The notes under the pieces: model-generated
The model's input: the letters and a program-made list of their open reading frames with translations, nothing else
Databases searched by the model: none
What the model was told of the DNA's origin: nothing
Assembly (NCBI GenBank): GCA_026182355.1
Contig: JAPFBL010000233.1
Location: 620,001 to 684,000 of the forward strand
DNA: 64,000 bases
Direction of reading: 5' to 3'
Source: Hermatobates lingyangjiaoensis
Lineage: Eukaryota; Arthropoda; Insecta; Hemiptera; Hermatobatidae
Translations under genes and position numbers: made by a program
Shown here: positions 54,979 to 64,000 of the stretch, piece after piece
Layout: each line of letters begins with the position of its first letter
Position numbering within the stretch: position 1 is the first letter of the stretch

Positions 54979-55305
54979 GGGAGCCAGGCTAGCTCAGTGG
55001 TTACGTGCTCGCCTCTGAACTGATAGGACCGGGGTTCGATCCTCACCTGGCCCTCGATTTATTCACGCGGAAGGTGAATAAATCTGAGCGCGTCGTCCCT
55101 TAGAGAAGGACGTTAAACCGTCGGTCCCGAGCCTGTACGATGTCAGGTACTCGTTAAAGATCCCTACTCTAAATACATTTGAGTTAGGCAAAATTTAGTA
55201 CTCCCACTGTAGAATCAATCCTCATTGTGTGGTATCACAAAGGGCCAATACTCGGCCTGAGTGTGTTCCCTTGTGGAACTGCCACTGCAACCTAACCTAA
55301 CCTAA
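54979..55305 (+). mobile_element. tRNA-derived SINE, best-preserved copy
   Basis: The tRNA-like head (54982-55053) has acceptor pairing GCCAGG with CCTGGC, A box TAGCTCAGTGG and B box GGGGTTCGATCC, so transcription by RNA polymerase III is expected. The unrelated body continues CTCGATTTATTCACGCGGAA to GTGTTCCCTTGTGG. The 3' end is AACCTAACCTAACCTAA. SINEs rely on LINE enzymes; the partner LINE is not identified here. Confidence 0.92.
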
Positions 55306-55464
55306 TACGCTGCCCAAAACCCTTTATTATTCTTATTGCACTTTTTTCTTTGCACATATTGTTTAAAATGTTAATTCCTATTTGGTTTAAAAACGTGCAA
55401 AACACTATAGTTTTCAGGAGTTGTCTTTATAAATTAAATTTTATTTCTCATATTTTGTATTCAG

Positions 55465-55536
55465 CCGGTCACTTCATCCAAGGGAGTTCAGATAGCAGTA
55501 TTGCATCAAAAGCTTCCTTAAGACACAATGGAAAAG
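55465..55536 (+). CDS. Candidate 72-nt exon of an unidentified host gene
   Basis: A pyrimidine-rich acceptor (TTTCTCATATTTTGTATTCAG) and a donor AAAG/GTAGAC bound 72 bases with one open phase: (x)CC, GHFIQGSSDSSIASKASLRH, NGK, then one base. The composition is unlike the AT-driven frames around it and matches no transposon found here. The length is a multiple of three and the phases are symmetrical, as for cassette exons. Its acceptor phase fits the donor phase of 38606-38633. No family is recognised. Confidence 0.3.
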
Positions 55537-56696
55537 GTAGACAACCTTATGAACACTGATTAGGATTTTAAAATGTACTTTTCAATAACTCAACAAAAAA
55601 AAACAATGACTTATTTTAGCATATAATCTCCTACTTGCAAACATATAAAAGTGTGATATTGACCTGCAATTTTGGTTTGGTAATCCATTGTTTGAAAATA
55701 AATCTAAAACATACAATTAGTTTAGATTAAACAATTACAAGCTAACCACTCCCTATTAAACAAGCAAATTATAAACTTATATAAACAAGGTTTCTCTTAA
55801 TTAACAAGCGGAATAAATCGCTGAATTAGAAAAAAAGGTATCTCAATCAACCCTAACTAAAACTCTCAATTTTGACCTGATTTTCTCATATATAAATCAA
55901 TTTATTCAAATATTTATTTTAATATGAGTTTGACAATACTTTTATGGTTGTTTATTTAAGTGTCAACCTATCTAAATTTTTTTAAAAACATTCATGGGAG
56001 GGTGGATTGTTGATTAAGTTTTAAAAAAGTTTATCACTTCACTACAAACAACAGTTTTTTTATTGTTCATAATAAAATTTGATTACTAAGTAGATCTTAT
56101 TCTAAGAACATCTGAGTCATTATAGTATAATTAAACTATTGAACTATATCCTATTTATAAGGAAATAAGACATCATTCTATAGGGAAATTAATTAATTAA
56201 TAATATTAACCAAGAAAGCTAAAAAATATGTTTTATAATTAATTCACTGAATATTAGTGAATATGTAATTTTTATCATTAATGTTAATAACAAATATTTG
56301 AAAATTTATAATTAATATTTTATTGATACGAATATATTTAGATTTACTTATGATAATTTACTTATTTTGGCTCCATGGATTTTAAACAAATCACATAATT
56401 TGCTCAGAGAGGTAGATAAGATATAGTTTTCTTTAATATTTCGACGTCTCTACTAACAATAGAACTTGATTTCATTTTTAGTGTAGGATGTATGCATTTG
56501 AACAATGCAAAATATCATAAACTTTGAAGCTTTTCAATTCACGAATGAGTGGGAATTCCTTGGAATTTTTATTGAATGAGATACATAAAAAAGAGTTGCC
56601 TGCTATGCAATGTTGCCCAAAAATATTTCAGAATTTTAACACCAACAACAGCATATTTTACTAATTTCATTGATATTTGTTAAACTCTGCGGTTTC
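55537..56696. other. AT-rich intergenic or intronic DNA
   Basis: Nothing recognised. Confidence 0.5.
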
Positions 56697-56911
56697 AACT
56701 CAAATTTATTTAGAGTTGGGATCTTTGACGACTACAGGCTCGACACAGACTCAGAACCGATGGCTTAACGTCCTCTCCGAAGGACGACGTACTCAGATTT
56801 ATTCATATCCCACGTGAATAAATCGAAGGCCAGAGTGGGTATTGAACCCCGGACCTACTAGTTCTGAGGCGAGGACGTTGCTGCTGAGGTAACATGGCCT
56901 CTATATTAAGC
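56697..56911 (-). mobile_element. tRNA-derived SINE, 3'-truncated
   Basis: The complement of body and head is present (TTTAGAGTTGGGATCTTTGA, GTACTCAGATTTATTCA, TTGAACCCCGGACCTA, CATGGCCTC). The far 3' end is missing. Confidence 0.85.
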
Positions 56912-57234
56912 ATTAAATTCAAAAAATGATTATTTAATTAAATTTTTGTTTTTTTTTTTAATCAAACTATTTCTCTTCTTTATAATGGATGTAAAGTTTT
57001 AAATAGACACCCACTCACATATAAACAGATATCACCATTGTGAAAACAATAATTTATTTATAATAATGTGAAAAATTTAAATGGTCTAGAGGTAATTTTG
57101 AATGAATATCAAAAATGCATTACAAATAATAAAAGTAAATCCGGAATCTATTGTGTGTGTGTGCATTTATTATTTTTGACCTGTATTGAGTTTTGAAACT
57201 TTAGTTGTAAAAATAAATAAAATTTCGTAGCTTT

Positions 57235-57610
57235 ATAATTCAGCTAAAGCTAAGGATAAGTGGTTGGGGGAAAAACAAGTGGAGGGGAGAACGTGTATGA
57301 TTGTCAGAGTGTGGGTTAGGACCCTTGCAGTTACTTGTGAGGGGGGGCATGTAATATGAAAAAGCCGACTTTATGAAAATGCCGCATACATCTGCATAAT
57401 TCCTATCTGACCCTCTAGGTGGCTCAAATTTGTCTGGCGTTCCCAAGGGCTTTGCCCAACCAACTCGCGAATATTTATCACAATCATATGAAAAGTGCGC
57501 TCTCTGTGGAAACGAGCCTAGAACTAGCAGCACTCTTTAGTGTCGACATTTCCTCCTCGATTTACGGCCTTTACCTGCTGTTCCCGCCATCTGTTACCTA
57601 CGTCGACTAA
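57235..57610. other. GC-richer patch, unidentified
   Basis: Frames of 97 codons on the minus strand (57240-57533) and 63 on the plus strand overlap. Neither shows a recognised domain. The composition break suggests an old insertion. Confidence 0.3.
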
Positions 57611-58152
57611 ATTAATACAGAAAATAAACCCACTAGTGCCTCAACATATTACGTCACACATTAGCTCTAACTGGCTTCTAAATATAAACGTGCTAAATAT
57701 CTAGACAAAACTAGGTAAATATGTTTTAATATTATTTGCAATAAATGTAACCACGCTAAAGGCAACCGCTGTAATTAACTTACTCTGGTATATCAAACCA
57801 AACAAATTTCAAGTAAATAAATTTTGCTGACTTTATCTGAATAACATGTTCTTATTACGTACCTACAAACAAGAAGACTTCACTAACCCGAGTATTTAGT
57901 TAGAAACCAACAGCCAGTAGCGTACACAGATAGAAATAAACGACATGGTAGCCCTGGGCACCTAATACAGGGCGTTTAAATAAAATAAGACCATTGGTAG
58001 TTTCAAAATTTAACAAAGCAAGTTTTATAATCTATTCTCAGTGAGAAACAGCTCTAAATCATTTAATCATACAATTATATGAGTATTTCTTCAGAAATGA
58101 ACTAAATATTCTCATAAATAGAAAAAGATGCAAAATTTAACACACAAGCTAA
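57611..58152. other. AT-rich intergenic DNA
   Basis: Nothing recognised. Confidence 0.5.
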
Positions 58153-58397
58153 GGGGCCAGGTTAGCTCAGTGATTAACGTTCTCGTCTCTGGGCTAGTAG
58201 TACGGGGTCTGATCCCCACCTGCCCATCGATTTATTTACGCGGGAGGTGAATAAATCAGAGTACTTCGTTCCTTGGAGAGGATGTTAAGCCTACGGTCCC
58301 GAGCCTGCACGATGTCAGGTACTCGTTAAAGATCCTTACTCGAAATTCCCTCGAGTTTGGTAAAATTTAGGACTCCCAATGTAAAATCTGTAGAATC
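58153..58397 (+). mobile_element. tRNA-derived SINE, 3'-truncated
   Basis: Head GGGGCCAGGTTAGCTCAGTG and B-box GGGGTCTGATCCCC are present. The body runs to AATTTAGGACTCCCAATGTA and GTAGAATC, where it stops short of the TATCACAAAG part. Confidence 0.88.
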
Positions 58398-58489
58398 ATC
58401 GATCAAACAAAAAGCTGGTAAGCTGTTGACGTTATCACCCGCTAGGGGATCGGTTTAAACAATAAAAAAAAAATAAAAATAAAAAACTC

Positions 58490-58645
58490 ACAAGTTATGT
58501 AAGCAATAATTGTATGATATTTACTTATGATTAGTATAGGAGAAGGAACAATAAGTTTACACACAAAAAATTTTATCGAACGTCGACGCGTATTAGACAC
58601 TTAGCGTTCTTCGTCAAGTAACATCAACGCTATGAAATATGGATA
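58490..58645 (-). mobile_element. Decayed PLE end, family C-like
   Basis: AAGCAATAATTGTATGATATTTACTTATGA resembles the family C start. The minus strand has TTGACGAAGAACGCTAAGTG and a damaged GAAA. Confidence 0.45.
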
Positions 58646-58878
58646 TAAATATGAAATTGAACACTGAAAAACAGCCAAAATATATTCTAAAAAAGAGTTA
58701 CAAGCATGCTTCATGCAAGGTGATGTGGAGTATTCAAGGAGTCATTTACTCTGTTATCCTAGTATCCTATCTCAACATCACCTTACTAAAGTATGAATGT
58801 AACACTTTTTAGTGTATATTTTGGCTGGTTTCCAGTATTCAATTTCACATCTTTATTCATATTTTATATTGTAGATCT

Positions 58879-58968
58879 AGGTTGCAGTTCTACTCCCTCA
58901 AGGGAACACAGTGGCCTTTTGTTATGCCATACAATGACGATTGATTCTACAATGGGAAGTCCTGAATT
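58879..58968 (-). mobile_element. SINE 3' fragment
   Basis: AGGTTGCAGTTCTACTCCCT to GATTGATTCTACAATGGGAA is the complement of the SINE 3' region. It lies about 480 bp from the truncated copy at 58153, in the opposite orientation. Confidence 0.75.
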
Positions 58969-60070
58969 TGTAACTATATTCATAGTTTATATTATTTACT
59001 GATACCAAATACATAATTTATGTCATTTAATATCAGAATGTTATTAATCAAAACATTTCCTTTCCCTATGTTTTATATTATGTTGCATTCTACTGCAACA
59101 TAATGTAAAATTGAGGAAAATGCAGGATTACAAATAATCAGCCTTAATCACCGTGCATCGTCAAAGGTAGTCTGCATTATGCCAGTGGCGTAGCATTAAT
59201 TTATTATGTTGTATGGTAGATGTACAAGTATATGTTTGATTCAAGTATTTATTTAGCATGATCCAAAGAAACACATGCTGAAGTTTCCCAGTGGTAGCCA
59301 ACCTTGGTTTTGAGTTTAGACTATTGCTAAACAAACAATTTTGTTTATCAAAGTGACTTACATTCTCCTAGTGCTTCCTTTTTAACATACGCAACAGCTA
59401 AATAATAAACAAAAACTATCTGCAACTAATCATTTTAAATCTAATCGTTTTAAAGCTAAGAAAACTTCTTTTTTATTGTTAATTTAATAAAAGTAGTTTT
59501 TTTTTCATACCAATCACATAAATTTATTTTAACATATATTTATTCCTTACGTTTCAAAATCAGTCTGTAAAAATATATTTTACATGAAATTATTAGTCCA
59601 AAACAGTAAAACGGTTAGAACCAATGTGTTTAAGGACTACAGGTCTAATTTTGCAGATAGATAAACAACAAATCAGTAGATGAAAAATACAAGAAAAAAA
59701 AATGCTTGAACACCAAATAATAATAGATTTTATGAACAAAAATTATGATGTATCTACAGCATAAATGCCATAGAATCTACCCACTGAATGGAATAAGAAA
59801 TAAATTTATTAAATACATAATGAGAGGTTGTAGGCAATTGACTAGTATAATAGCAAATAATAATAAAAAAAAATCAATATATTGTACTGCTAAATAAGGT
59901 TTCAGAACAATATATTGTTCTCAAACTTGAACAGAACGTTGAACATTGTACAGTGGTGTTCTGGCAAAACTAAAGTTACTCAAACGTTAGTTTATTTACT
60001 CGAACAAATATCATGTCAGATTATACGGTTTGATAAATTCTTGAGTTTTTGTTATATGAGTTCAACATGT
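58969..60070. other. AT-rich intergenic DNA
   Basis: Nothing recognised. Confidence 0.5.
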
Positions 60071-60074
60071 ATTC

Positions 60075-60250
60075 TAAATGATCAAACCACAATAAGAAAT
60101 GGGAAAACAAGACTAAGATCTTTCAACCGTAACAAGCGGTTGAGTCAAGTCAGAGTCAAAAACCCAACTGAGTTTTAGTCTTGTCTTACCATTTATTATT
60201 GTGGTTTGATCATTGATTGTTATTTCACGTGTTTATGTGAAATCATTTTA
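60075..60250. mobile_element. Foldback element family A, centre deleted
   Basis: The left arm is intact to CCGTAACAAGCGGT. The motif then breaks (TGAGTCAAGTCAGAGTC) and most of the right arm is lost, continuing at TTTTAGTCTTGTCTTACC and the outer end TGTTATTTCACGTGTTTATG. Confidence 0.75.
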
Positions 60251-60727
60251 TTTATGTATTCTAAATTGTATGTTTTAGTTTTTCTTTAATGTTTCGTACA
60301 CTTACATTTTATGATGAGTAAATCTAATTTTAAAATTGTTTTATAATTAAAATATTATACTAATTAAACTTTATATATTTTATGCATTTCGAAAACTGCA
60401 TTATCTTTTATTAGCTTTTCTAATAATATTTTAAGATAAAATAAGATGGATTACAAAAAAAATATATATTTACTCTGGATTCATAATCCAATAAGGTGAT
60501 TAAATTACTAAGATAAGTAATTTAATAATCTAATCTTTGTTATCTTAAGATAAGATAATTAAGATATAATGTTTAGTACATCTGATTAAAATGTGTCTCT
60601 AAGATGTTACTGTTTCCAATATCAAATATTTCGTACAATTATTTTTACATTACTGCATTTATATATATTTTTTTTTAAATAATCATCTAAAAGAAATAAT
60701 ATTAAAGCTATTGTTTAGTCAATGCAG
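60251..60727. other. AT-rich intergenic or intronic DNA
   Basis: Nothing recognised. Confidence 0.5.
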
Positions 60728-60768
60728 GGTTACATACAAAGGATGAAAAGGGGGACTATATTTCGTAA
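60728..60768 (+). CDS. Candidate terminal exon of an unidentified host gene
   Basis: After an AATGCAG acceptor, the phase left open by the exon at 55465-55536 reads G, LHTKDEKGDYIS and a TAA stop at 60766-60768. AATAAA follows at 60843-60848. The acceptor has a poor pyrimidine tract. Another phase is open longer (to 60847), so the reading chosen depends on the linkage to the previous exon, which is inferred. Confidence 0.2.
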
Positions 60769-61190
60769 AGAAATGCGTCGGACAATACTCAGGATATGGA
60801 GGACTTCCTACAGATCAAACGTTATTTACTCCATAAGAAGAAAATAAAATCTTTGAACGAATACGCATTTTAAGCATCTTAAAGTTTCCATTCTTTGTTA
60901 AAATATTACTTTTTTTTTTATTTGTATTTACCAAGATCTATTGTACTTAAAAAATTATGTAATCAGTCATCATGTCTCACAGTTTAAATTAGAAAAATCT
61001 GGAGAGCTTGACACCCAACTTTACTGTAAGTTTTTTGGATACTATAATAACCAATTTCTATGAAAATGCAATTGGGATTTTTTTTTAATAAATAAAGGCT
61101 TATAATGTACGATTCTTTAGGGAAAATTAGTTTAATAACTAAAAGGAAGAGGGTGGCATTTACATGAATTAAATATGTATAATTTAGCTG
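60769..61190. other. AT-rich DNA
   Basis: It contains the AATAAA at 60843 mentioned for the candidate exon and nothing else recognised. Confidence 0.5.
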
Positions 61191-61466
61191 AGGCCCAGTT
61201 AGCTCAGTGCAACGTGCCCGCCTTTAGATTGGTAAGTCCGGAGTTCGATACCCACTCTGCCCCACGATTAATTCACGTAAGAGATTAATAAATCTGAACA
61301 CTTGATCCCTCAGAGAGGACGTTAAGCCTGTACAATATCAGGTACTCGTTAAAGATCCTTACTATAAATACAATTGAGGTAAGCAAAATTTAAGACTACC
61401 AATGTATCATAAAGGGTTCGGCATATGTATGTGTCCTTAAGGACTGTCATTGCAACCTAACCTAAT
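61191..61466 (+). mobile_element. tRNA-derived SINE
   Basis: Head GAGGCCCAGTTAGCTCAGTG and B box GGAGTTCGATACCC, body ATTAATAAATCTGAACACTT, GTACAATATCAGGTACTCGT, with a 3' end GCAACCTAACCTAA. Small internal deletions are present. Confidence 0.88.
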
Positions 61467-62105
61467 GAGTTGTTTAGATAATATCAATACCAATCACGAA
61501 ACCAAACAAAAAACAATAACCTAATAAGTGAAACTTCTAACAACTACTGATATATATTCTTCAATCAAATCCCTAAATGAAATAAAATAAATTAACTATT
61601 TGCATCTGATTGACTACATCAATGCGATATAGTAAAAATATGTAGTAGTGTAGTAATATTCTTAGCGGTCACTTTTTGCTAAAATAAAACAGATATAACA
61701 TTGGTCTTGTAGATAGCCAGATCTGTAGATTCTGTTTTGAAGAAGTTGAAAGTTAAGATGAAACACTCTGTGTCTACAGTATTGTCTACAAGGAATTCTA
61801 GAACTTTGCCAAAGCATATTTGTCACCATAAAAAGTACAGAAAAGTTCTCCAAAGCAAATATATAAGGTTATTAGATAACCTAAATTCAAGTTTGCTTGA
61901 CGTAAAATATATCTGGGGTATGCGTAATAGGCAATGTTGACCATGGTACACGGGACTCAGCTCCTACTCTTTTAGCAATATAGGGTTTTTTGATCTATTA
62001 AGTTGGTGTTTTAATCATTTAAAAATGCTGACGTTATTAAATTGAAAAACGATATAATGAAATTCAACACTAACTTTATAGATTGCAACATCAACTTAAT
62101 ACATG
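61467..62105. other. AT-rich intergenic DNA
   Basis: Nothing recognised. Short frames overlap on both strands at 61662-61940 without known similarity. Confidence 0.45.
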
Positions 62106-62109
62106 CATA

Positions 62110-62358
62110 TTACTGAGGTTAGTATGATTTATATTAGAAATAGGTAAAACCGTCATACCTCGTAAGATGATCCTGGAGTTGGAGCGCTTTCGGACATTGT
62201 CCATCTTCGATCACAACAAACCTACTGAGCTGTTAACCAACCCTGTTATAACAGCCCAGTAGGTTTGTTGCGATCGAAGATGGACAACGTCCGAAAGCGC
62301 TCCAACTCCAGGATCATCTTACGAGGTATGACGGTTTTACCTATTTCTAATATAAATC
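62110..62358. mobile_element. Foldback element family D, copy 3 (longest)
   Basis: Arms ATTTATATTAGAAATAGGTA inward to CAACAAACCTACTGAGCTGT and the complement from GCCCAGTAGGTTTGTTG. The plus side has TCGAAGA, extra T, stem II GGAC/GTCC and GAAA (62274-62296), with GUUG/CAAC available as an outer stem. Confidence 0.88.
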
Positions 62359-63600
62359 AACTTAATAGATAGAAAAAACCTATAACAATAACTGGCAAAA
62401 CAGATTTGGCTTTAGTTTTACCCATTCAAGTAGTTACTACGGTTCATGTAGCATAAATTTCGGTTCTTCTCATAAGAACCGGTATATCCATCATTAGTAT
62501 GTACTTACGAACAAAAATACAACATTAAAACCATATAGATTAGATTCCTCTGTACTGGGCAGTACTTGCCAATCAAGAGTCTAATGGTATAACTACTTTA
62601 ACACTGTGCGTATATATCCCCACTGTAGGCGGGTTTTGAAATATATTCAACCATATTTTATAATAGCGCTATAATAATCTATCATAACCAGTGTTGTAGC
62701 ATTCACTTTACGACTTACGGTCGTAAGATTTGCCCCCCCCCCTCCCCCCACACACACTTTCCGTTTTGACATCCCTTAAAAGTCCTCAAAACATGTATTT
62801 TCATGGAATTGCAATCAAGGATCTGATTTTAGACTGCTGTTATTAGTCCCAACCTTTCATAGTATTACAGTACTCGTTTATATATAGTCGTCATCAAAGA
62901 AAACCAAAGATTATCCAAAACAAAAACAAGATAATTCAAATCATAAAAAAAATATTAAATTAACTGGCTACACAAACAAACTTTAAAAAAATTTTGACAA
63001 ATTTAAAATATTTATTTTTAACATACTAATATGTATTACACTTGAAAAAACCTTTTAAAACCAGTATTACACACATAAAACATAAAAACAATTACGACCT
63101 TAGAAACTCATTTTGGTATAAAATTTCAGATTTTTTGTTAGTTTTTTATGATTTTAATTTTTTTCTCTTTTTACACCTTCAAAATGCACCCTCTGGCAGG
63201 TCCCCCCTCCCCGCCAACTCCTTCCTTGCTAAGCCGCTGATCTTAACAGAAAGAAAAGAAGTACGTTGGCCCAGTCAAAGTGTGGAATACAAATGAAAAA
63301 CAGAATATTTTACCTTCTTCAGTATCGCTATTAACAAATACAAACTGTTTACATTTATGAATAAGTAAAATATGCATACATTGAGATAATTAAAGTCGAA
63401 TAAATCTTTTAGCAAATGTTAGTTAAAAAGATATTAGGCTCAAAATCTTGTTCATATAACATAGTTAAATGCAACATCCTACTCTCCAACTATGCCTCTT
63501 TGTGAGATAATAAATAAAAGGTTCTCGCTTGCTGAAACTGTTTAAGTAAACTTCTGCTTTATTTCACTTGCTTGTTAAACACATATAGGGTTTTACACTT
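62359..63600. other. AT-rich intergenic DNA
   Basis: A C-rich run lies at 62733-62749 and a CACACA run follows. A GC-richer bit lies at 63185-63240. No gene. Confidence 0.45.
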
Positions 63601-63609
63601 AATAAGAAC

Positions 63610-63655
63610 AGAGGGTATCAACATGATGTTATCATCAGAGAATAACCAAACAAAA
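63610..63655 (-). ncRNA. Decayed hammerhead-like motif
   Basis: Minus strand: CUGAUGA, extra U, stem II AAC/GUU around AUCAU, then GAUA in place of GAAA. The layout fits the PLE ends elsewhere, but the catalytic A-run is mutated. Confidence 0.3.
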
Positions 63656-64000
63656 TAAACTTTCTTTAAATCGGATGTAGTAATATTTCTGATTGTTTAC
63701 TGTTGTGACATAGTACACTTATTGTATAATTCCAAGTTAATTTTCATTTTCTAAGTAAATTGTTCTGATGTAATTACTAGATCCATGAGATGACTTCAAA
63801 TGATAATTTGTTCAAGCTGGTTTAATGCCAACCTGTTCAAGTTACTTCTAAATGAACCTTCAACTTTCTGGTAGCAAGAGGAATTCCAACAGGTTTAATA
63901 TAGGAGATAAGTAAAACGACCTAGTCTTATCTGAAGGGAGTAGCAATTCACCAAGGAGCTTTCTTAACGCCATTGTAGTTGGCTGTTTTACTGAGATAAC
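63656..64000. other. AT-rich DNA to window end
   Basis: Nothing recognised. Confidence 0.5.

Noticed and set aside
54979..55053. Functional tRNA gene
   Set aside because: The head pairs like a tRNA acceptor and has A and B boxes, but it is followed by a conserved SINE body in every copy and its anticodon arm does not fold cleanly.
55290..55305. Interstitial telomere from CCTAACCTAACCTAA
   Set aside because: Only about three units, always at the SINE 3' end, so it is a SINE tail rather than telomeric DNA.
60728..60847. Longer reading (GYIQRMKRGTIFRKEM...) as a coding exon
   Set aside because: It is open for 39 codons but matches nothing. The alternative phase fits the preceding candidate exon better, so the longer reading was not called.

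Overview
This is an AT-rich (by eye about two thirds A+T) stretch of an invertebrate animal genome. Almost everything recognisable is transposable-element debris embedded in long (TA)n microsatellites. There are mariner, Tigger-like, Helitron, R1-like and RTE-like LINE, Penelope-like (PLE) and tRNA-derived SINE sequences, a mixture typical of arthropods and other invertebrates. SINE copies end in repeats of the type CCTAACCTAA, which recalls the TTAGG unit common in arthropods. An arthropod is therefore my best guess, but it is a guess. No complete host gene is visible.

Layout. 1-8 kb: AT-rich DNA, two inverted copies of an unidentified GC-richer repeat (2.1-2.6 and 4.37-4.74 kb), a 43-bp tandem repeat and PLE 3' ends. 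8-24 kb: palindromic PLE-derived foldback elements (8.0, 12.4, 13.5, 13.7, 14.9, 17.7, 18.8, 21.0, 23.3 kb), SINEs at 10.1, 15.3 and 19.0 kb, a decayed R1-like LINE tail (16.5-17.6 kb) and a duplicated block around a mariner end (21.8-23.0 kb). 24-35 kb: a 63-bp minisatellite, a SINE, a Tigger-like transposase relic, an RTE-like LINE end, a 54-bp minisatellite and a diverged array of about 130 bp. 35-46 kb: PLE endonuclease relics, more foldbacks, an internally deleted mariner with intact ends (39.4-40.3 kb), a large PLE inverted repeat (42.3-43.1 kb) and a Helitron with both termini (43.4-45.2 kb). 46-64 kb: PLE ends, a 68-bp minisatellite, SINEs and three weak candidate exons of one plus-strand host gene.

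The most interesting signal is structural. Many PLE ends and foldbacks carry a hammerhead-ribozyme-like core: stem I, CUGANGA, stem II, GAAA, a very short stem III, a UH cleavage position, and stem I again. In the best family (A) two copies lie convergently inside one palindrome, so a hammerhead is predicted from either strand. Several unrelated families share the same departure from the textbook core: one extra nucleotide between A9 and stem II. Hammerheads are known in PLE terminal repeats; the palindromic twin arrangement and the shared one-base insertion are what deserve checking.

A second recurrent pattern is that PLE fragments are bounded by (TA)n. Several N-terminal pieces run into the microsatellite at the same place in the reading frame, after a motif like LLPKYTNIY. 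All identified transposon proteins are broken, so elements here would have depended on enzymes encoded elsewhere.
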